Shown here piece by piece: positions 60,927 to 64,000 of a DNA stretch of 64,000 nt. The DNA comes from JBBQZO01 sp038207625 (lineage in GTDB: Bacteria > Pseudomonadota > Gammaproteobacteria > Burkholderiales > Burkholderiaceae_D). Position 1 is the stretch's first letter. Every line of letters begins with the position of its first letter. A program made the position numbers and the translations under genes. The notes beneath the pieces were generated by a model. It did no database searches, was not told the DNA's origin, and saw only the letters and a list, made by a program, of their open reading frames with translations. Where the stretch lies: NCBI GenBank assembly GCA_038207625.1, contig JBBQZO010000012.1, positions 1 through 64,000 of the forward strand, written 5' to 3'.

Positions 60927-61471
60927 CAACGCATCAACGTATCGCCGCCGCCTTGCTGGGCGTGCTGCTGGGCGCCGCCGCGCAGGCTCACGACGGCCAC
61001 GACGACGCACCCGCCACGCCCCAGGGCGCAGCGCTGGCGCCAAGCTTCGAAGCGCATTCCGATCTGTTCGAACTGGTGGGCAGCGCGCAGCACGGCAGCG
61101 TGACGATCTTCCTCGATCGCTATGCCGACAACGCGCCCGTCACCAACGCCAGCATCGAGATCGAGTCGGGCAAGGTCAGCGGCGTGGCGACCCCGAATGC
61201 GGACGGCAGCTACAGCTTCAAGTCGGCGCTGTTCGACCGGCCCGGACAGGTGCCGCTGACCATCACCATCACGGCCGGACAGGAGTCGGACCTGCTGGCC
61301 GCCAATCTGCTGCTGCCGCCCGCCGCAGCGCCCGCGCACGGGACCGCCGCATGGGGCGCGCTGACGCCGCTCGCCGGCGCCGCCTCCGTGCTGCTGGCGG
61401 TGCTGGCCGCACTGGCCGCCCGACTCGCGCTGCACAAGCGGCGCACCCGTCACCAAGGAAGCGCATCATGA
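60923..61471 (+). CDS. Exported protein with C-terminal membrane anchor, metal-efflux accessory
   Basis: 182 residues. Signal peptide TTHQRIAAALLGVLLGAAAQA, a His/Asp cluster AHDGHDD, a beta-rich domain (about 40-130, SVTIFLDRYADNAPVTNA), and one helix near 148-172 followed by a basic tail (HKRRTRHQ), so it is held in the inner membrane. I do not recognise the family. Its overlapping position between the CzcC- and CzcB-like genes shows it is a dedicated part of this efflux operon, perhaps passing metal to the adaptor. Confidence 0.68.
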   Translation: MTTHQRIAAALLGVLLGAAAQAHDGHDDAPATPQGAALAPSFEAHSDLFELVGSAQHGSVTIFLDRYADNAPVTNASIEIESGKVSGVATPNADGSYSFKSALFDRPGQVPLTITITAGQESDLLAANLLLPPAAAPAHGTAAWGALTPLAGAASVLLAVLAALAARLALHKRRTRHQGSAS

Positions 61472-62577
61472 AGACCTTTATCATCATCATCATCATCGCG
61501 CTGGCGCTGGCCTGCGCCACGGAGGCGCCGGCGCACGACGGCCACGCCGACGCGCCGGCCGCGCCGATTGCCAACGCGCCGCAACGCATGGGCGACGGCA
61601 GCGTGTTTCTTCCCAAGCTGTCGCAACGGCAGATGGCGATCCGCACCGTGCTGGCCCAGCGCAAGGAGCTGGCCCGCACCGTCGAACTGAACGGCAAAGT
61701 GATCAGCGATCCGAACGCCGGTGGCAAGGTGCAAGCCAGCTTTGCCGGACGCGTCGAAGCGGGACCGCATGGCCTGCCATCGCTGGGGCAAAGCGTGCGC
61801 AAGGGCGAGGTGCTGGCCTACATCCGGCCGACGGCGGCGCCGATCGAACGGGCCAATCAGCTGGCCCAGGCGGCCGAGCTGCGCGCCAACAAGACGCTGG
61901 CGCAACAGCGCCTGGCGCGCCTTGAACAACTGGCGGGCAGCGTGCCGCAAAAAGACATCGACGCGGCGCGCCTGGAGCTGCAAAGCGTGAGTGAACGGCT
62001 GGCCGCCGTCGGCGCCAGCGTCAGCGGCGTCGAGGCGCTCGCCGCGCCGAACGGCGGCGTCATTGCGGCTACCAGCGTGGTGGCCGGCCAACTGGTCGAT
62101 GCGCGCGAACTGCTGTATGAGATCGTCGACCCGGCCGGCCTGCGCATCGAAGCGCTGGCCTACGACGCGCAGCTGGCGGCCAATATCGCCGGCGCGAGCG
62201 TCAGTCCGGCAGCGGGCAGCACGCTGGCGCTCGATCTGGTTGGCGCCGGGCGGGTGTTGCGCGAGCAGGCCATTCCGATCCAGTTCCGCCTGCATGGCGA
62301 CGCGGGCAAGGTGGCGCTGCTGTCGCTGGGCCAGCCGCTCAAGGTGCTGGTGCAAACGCGCGCACGCCTTACCGGGGTGGCGTTGCCAGCCGGCGCGCTG
62401 GTCAAGAACGCCGCCAACGAGGACATCGTGTGGGTGCACAGCGATGCGCAGCGCTTTGTCGCGCGCACGGTGCGCAGCGCAGCGCTCGATGGCGCCAACG
62501 TCGTCGTCACCGACGGCATCGCCCCCGGCGAGCGCGTGGTGGTGCAGGGCGCGTCACTGTTAAACCAGGTGAGGTAG
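61468..62577 (+). CDS. Metal-efflux RND adaptor (CzcB/CusB type)
   Basis: 369 residues. Signal peptide KTFIIIIIIALALACATEAPA; a His-rich segment DGHADAP; then lipoyl half GRVEAGPHGLPSLGQSVRKG, helical hairpin (about 125-190), second lipoyl half and a barrel, with RTVRSAALDGANVVVTDG at the C-terminus. The His segment and the CzcC-type partner point to divalent cations or copper. ATG overlaps the previous stop, and its stop is followed three bases later by the RND gene. Confidence 0.88.
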   Translation: MKTFIIIIIIALALACATEAPAHDGHADAPAAPIANAPQRMGDGSVFLPKLSQRQMAIRTVLAQRKELARTVELNGKVISDPNAGGKVQASFAGRVEAGPHGLPSLGQSVRKGEVLAYIRPTAAPIERANQLAQAAELRANKTLAQQRLARLEQLAGSVPQKDIDAARLELQSVSERLAAVGASVSGVEALAAPNGGVIAATSVVAGQLVDARELLYEIVDPAGLRIEALAYDAQLAANIAGASVSPAAGSTLALDLVGAGRVLREQAIPIQFRLHGDAGKVALLSLGQPLKVLVQTRARLTGVALPAGALVKNAANEDIVWVHSDAQRFVARTVRSAALDGANVVVTDGIAPGERVVVQGASLLNQVR

Positions 62578-62580
62578 ACG

Positions 62581-64000
62581 ATGTTTACTTTTCTTGTCAA
62601 TGGCAGCTTGCGCAATCGCCTGCTGGTGCTGGCCGGCGCGGCGCTGATGATGGTGCTCGGTGCGCTGGCCCTGACGACGTTGCCGGTCGATGTATTTCCC
62701 GACCTGAATCGTCCCACCGTGACGGTGATCACCGAGGCGGGCGGCATGGCGCCCGAGGAGGTCGAACAGTTGGTCACCGTGCCGCTCGAGACAAGCATGA
62801 ATGGCATGCCCGGTGTGACCAGTGTGCGCTCGGTGTCGAGCGTGGGCCTGTCGTTCCTGTACGTGTCGTTCGACTGGAACGTGGACATCTACCGCGCGCG
62901 CCAGATGGTGAGCGAGCGCCTGACGCTGGTGCGCGAGCAGTTGCCACCCGGTGCCACGGCCACGATGGGGCCGGTCACCTCGATCATGGGCGAAGTGATG
63001 CTGCTGGCGCTGCCGGTCGACGCGCGCCGCACGACGCCGATGGCAGTGCGCGAATACGCCGACTGGGTGATGCGCCCGCGCCTGCTCGGCCTGCCCGGCA
63101 TCGCCCAGGTGATACCGATCGGCGGCGAAGTGCGCCAGTTCCAGGTCCAGCCGGACACCGCGCGCATGGGCGAGCTGGGCGTCACGCTGGACCAGCTTGA
63201 CACGGCATTGCGCAATTTTTCGGGCAATACCAGCGGCGGGTTCATGGAATTGAACGGGCGCGAATACCTGATCCGCAATCTGGGCCGCACCTCGCGCCTG
63301 GACGACCTGCAAGGCCTGGCGGTGGGCTTCAAGAACGGCCAGCCAATTTTACTCAAGCAGGTGGCTGCGGTGCGCTTTGCCGCCGCGATCCGGCGCGGCG
63401 ACGCCGGCTACAACGGTGCGCCGGCCGTCATCCTCAGCATCCAGAAGCAGCCCAACGCCGACACCGTGCAGCTCACGCGTGCGATCGAAGGCGCGCTGGC
63501 CGAGCTGCAAAAGTCGCTCCCGGCGGGCATCGAGAAACCGCAGATCACAATGCGCCAGGCCAGCTTCATCGAAGCGTCGATCGGCACGCTGCAAGGCAAA
63601 CTGATGACAGCGGCGGCGGTGGTGGCGCTGATCCTGTACCTGTTCCTGGCCAGCTGGCGCACCACGCTCATTTCGCTGACGGCGATTCCGGTGTCGCTGT
63701 TGTGCGCGGTCCTGGTGTTCAGGTATTTCGGCATGTCGATCAACACGATGACGCTGGGCGGCCTGACGATCGCGATCGGCGAACTGGTCGACGACGCCGT
63801 GGTCGGGGTTGAAAACGTGCTGCGCCGGCTGCGCCTGGAGCGGGCCAAGTCCACGCCGGCGCATGCGCTGCTGCTGATCGCGCGCGCCACGCTGGAAGTG
63901 CGCTCGGCGATCCTGTACGCGACCATCATCGTGGTGCTGGTGCTGGTGCCGCTGTTTTTCCTGCCCGGCATGGAAGGGCGCCTGATGCAGCCGCTGGCGA
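62581..64000 (+). CDS. Heavy-metal efflux RND permease (CzcA/CusA type), partial
   Basis: The open frame runs to the window end with 473 codons and no stop, so only the N-terminal 45 percent or so is present. It starts FTFLVNGSLRNRLLVLAG, then LPVDVFPDLNRPTVTVITEA and VTSVRSVSSVGLSFLYV, the HME-type RND opening. The first transmembrane block is complete up to MSINTMTLGGLTIAIGELVD, followed by DDAVVGVENVLRRLRL with the proton-relay acidic residues and PLFFLPGMEG. Cu(I)/Ag(I) Met pairs, if present, would lie beyond the window. Confidence 0.9.
   Translation, partial: MFTFLVNGSLRNRLLVLAGAALMMVLGALALTTLPVDVFPDLNRPTVTVITEAGGMAPEEVEQLVTVPLETSMNGMPGVTSVRSVSSVGLSFLYVSFDWNVDIYRARQMVSERLTLVREQLPPGATATMGPVTSIMGEVMLLALPVDARRTTPMAVREYADWVMRPRLLGLPGIAQVIPIGGEVRQFQVQPDTARMGELGVTLDQLDTALRNFSGNTSGGFMELNGREYLIRNLGRTSRLDDLQGLAVGFKNGQPILLKQVAAVRFAAAIRRGDAGYNGAPAVILSIQKQPNADTVQLTRAIEGALAELQKSLPAGIEKPQITMRQASFIEASIGTLQGKLMTAAAVVALILYLFLASWRTTLISLTAIPVSLLCAVLVFRYFGMSINTMTLGGLTIAIGELVDDAVVGVENVLRRLRLERAKSTPAHALLLIARATLEVRSAILYATIIVVLVLVPLFFLPGMEGRLMQPLA

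Overview
The window is high-GC DNA of a betaproteobacterium, most probably Oxalobacteraceae (Massilia, Duganella or Janthinobacterium type). This rests on the PEP-CTERM/HAF-repeat exoprotein, the general codon use, and the mix of FAAL-loaded polyketide genes with many two-component, RND and cytochrome genes. No rRNA, tRNA or CRISPR array was seen.

Region 1 (1-5.5 kb) is accessory and partly decayed. It holds repeats that look like an insertion-sequence end, a doubly frameshifted DUF5713 gene, a 21-codon remnant of a VOC-fold gene, a tiny secreted ORF, an intact PEP-CTERM protein with six HAF repeats, and a dead IS6-family element. It then has a small membrane protein, an extended SDR reductase and a small Xre regulator.

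Region 2 (5.5-33.6 kb) is a complete biosynthetic gene cluster, all on the + strand. It encodes a phosphopantetheinyl transferase, an MMPL/RND exporter behind a promoter with a perfect 16-bp palindrome, a fatty acyl-AMP ligase with its own carrier domain, and KS-(dead AT)-KR-ACP. Next come a 3.1-kilo-residue KS-AT-DH-KR-ACP / Cy-A(Ox)-PCP hybrid, KS-(dead AT)-ACP with a C-terminal AfsA-like hotdog domain, a HAD phosphatase, an FAD monooxygenase, a LolA-like periplasmic protein, an outer-membrane barrel and a type II thioesterase. Read colinearly, a fatty acid is activated, extended twice, condensed with cysteine to a thiazole, and extended once more to a beta-ketoacyl thioester. The AfsA-like domain would then release it onto a C3 unit such as dihydroxyacetone phosphate, and the HAD enzyme would remove the phosphate. 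The predicted product is a lipid-thiazole-butenolide. This is the most interesting system in the window.

Region 3 (33.6-46.5 kb) is mixed. It contains an AraC-family pseudogene, an Ala/Lys-rich small secreted protein with a strong terminator, and a LytTR/LytS two-component pair. It also has secreted hydrolases, a DksA-type zinc-finger gene and a translational-machinery protein behind a perfect FNR box, a FabG-like SDR, a YitT protein, a solute-binding protein, and exported MsrA and MsrB.

Region 4 (46.5-64 kb) is efflux and redox. It has a TolC-MFP-RND operon, a beta-propeller protein and an OmpR/QseC-like two-component pair. A predicted outer-membrane barrel with a heme c motif is followed by a diheme cytochrome lipoprotein. 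The last part is a probable copper/heavy-metal resistance block: Met-rich and His/Cys-rich periplasmic proteins, a cupredoxin, and a CzcCBA/CusCBA-type efflux system whose RND gene runs off the window end.
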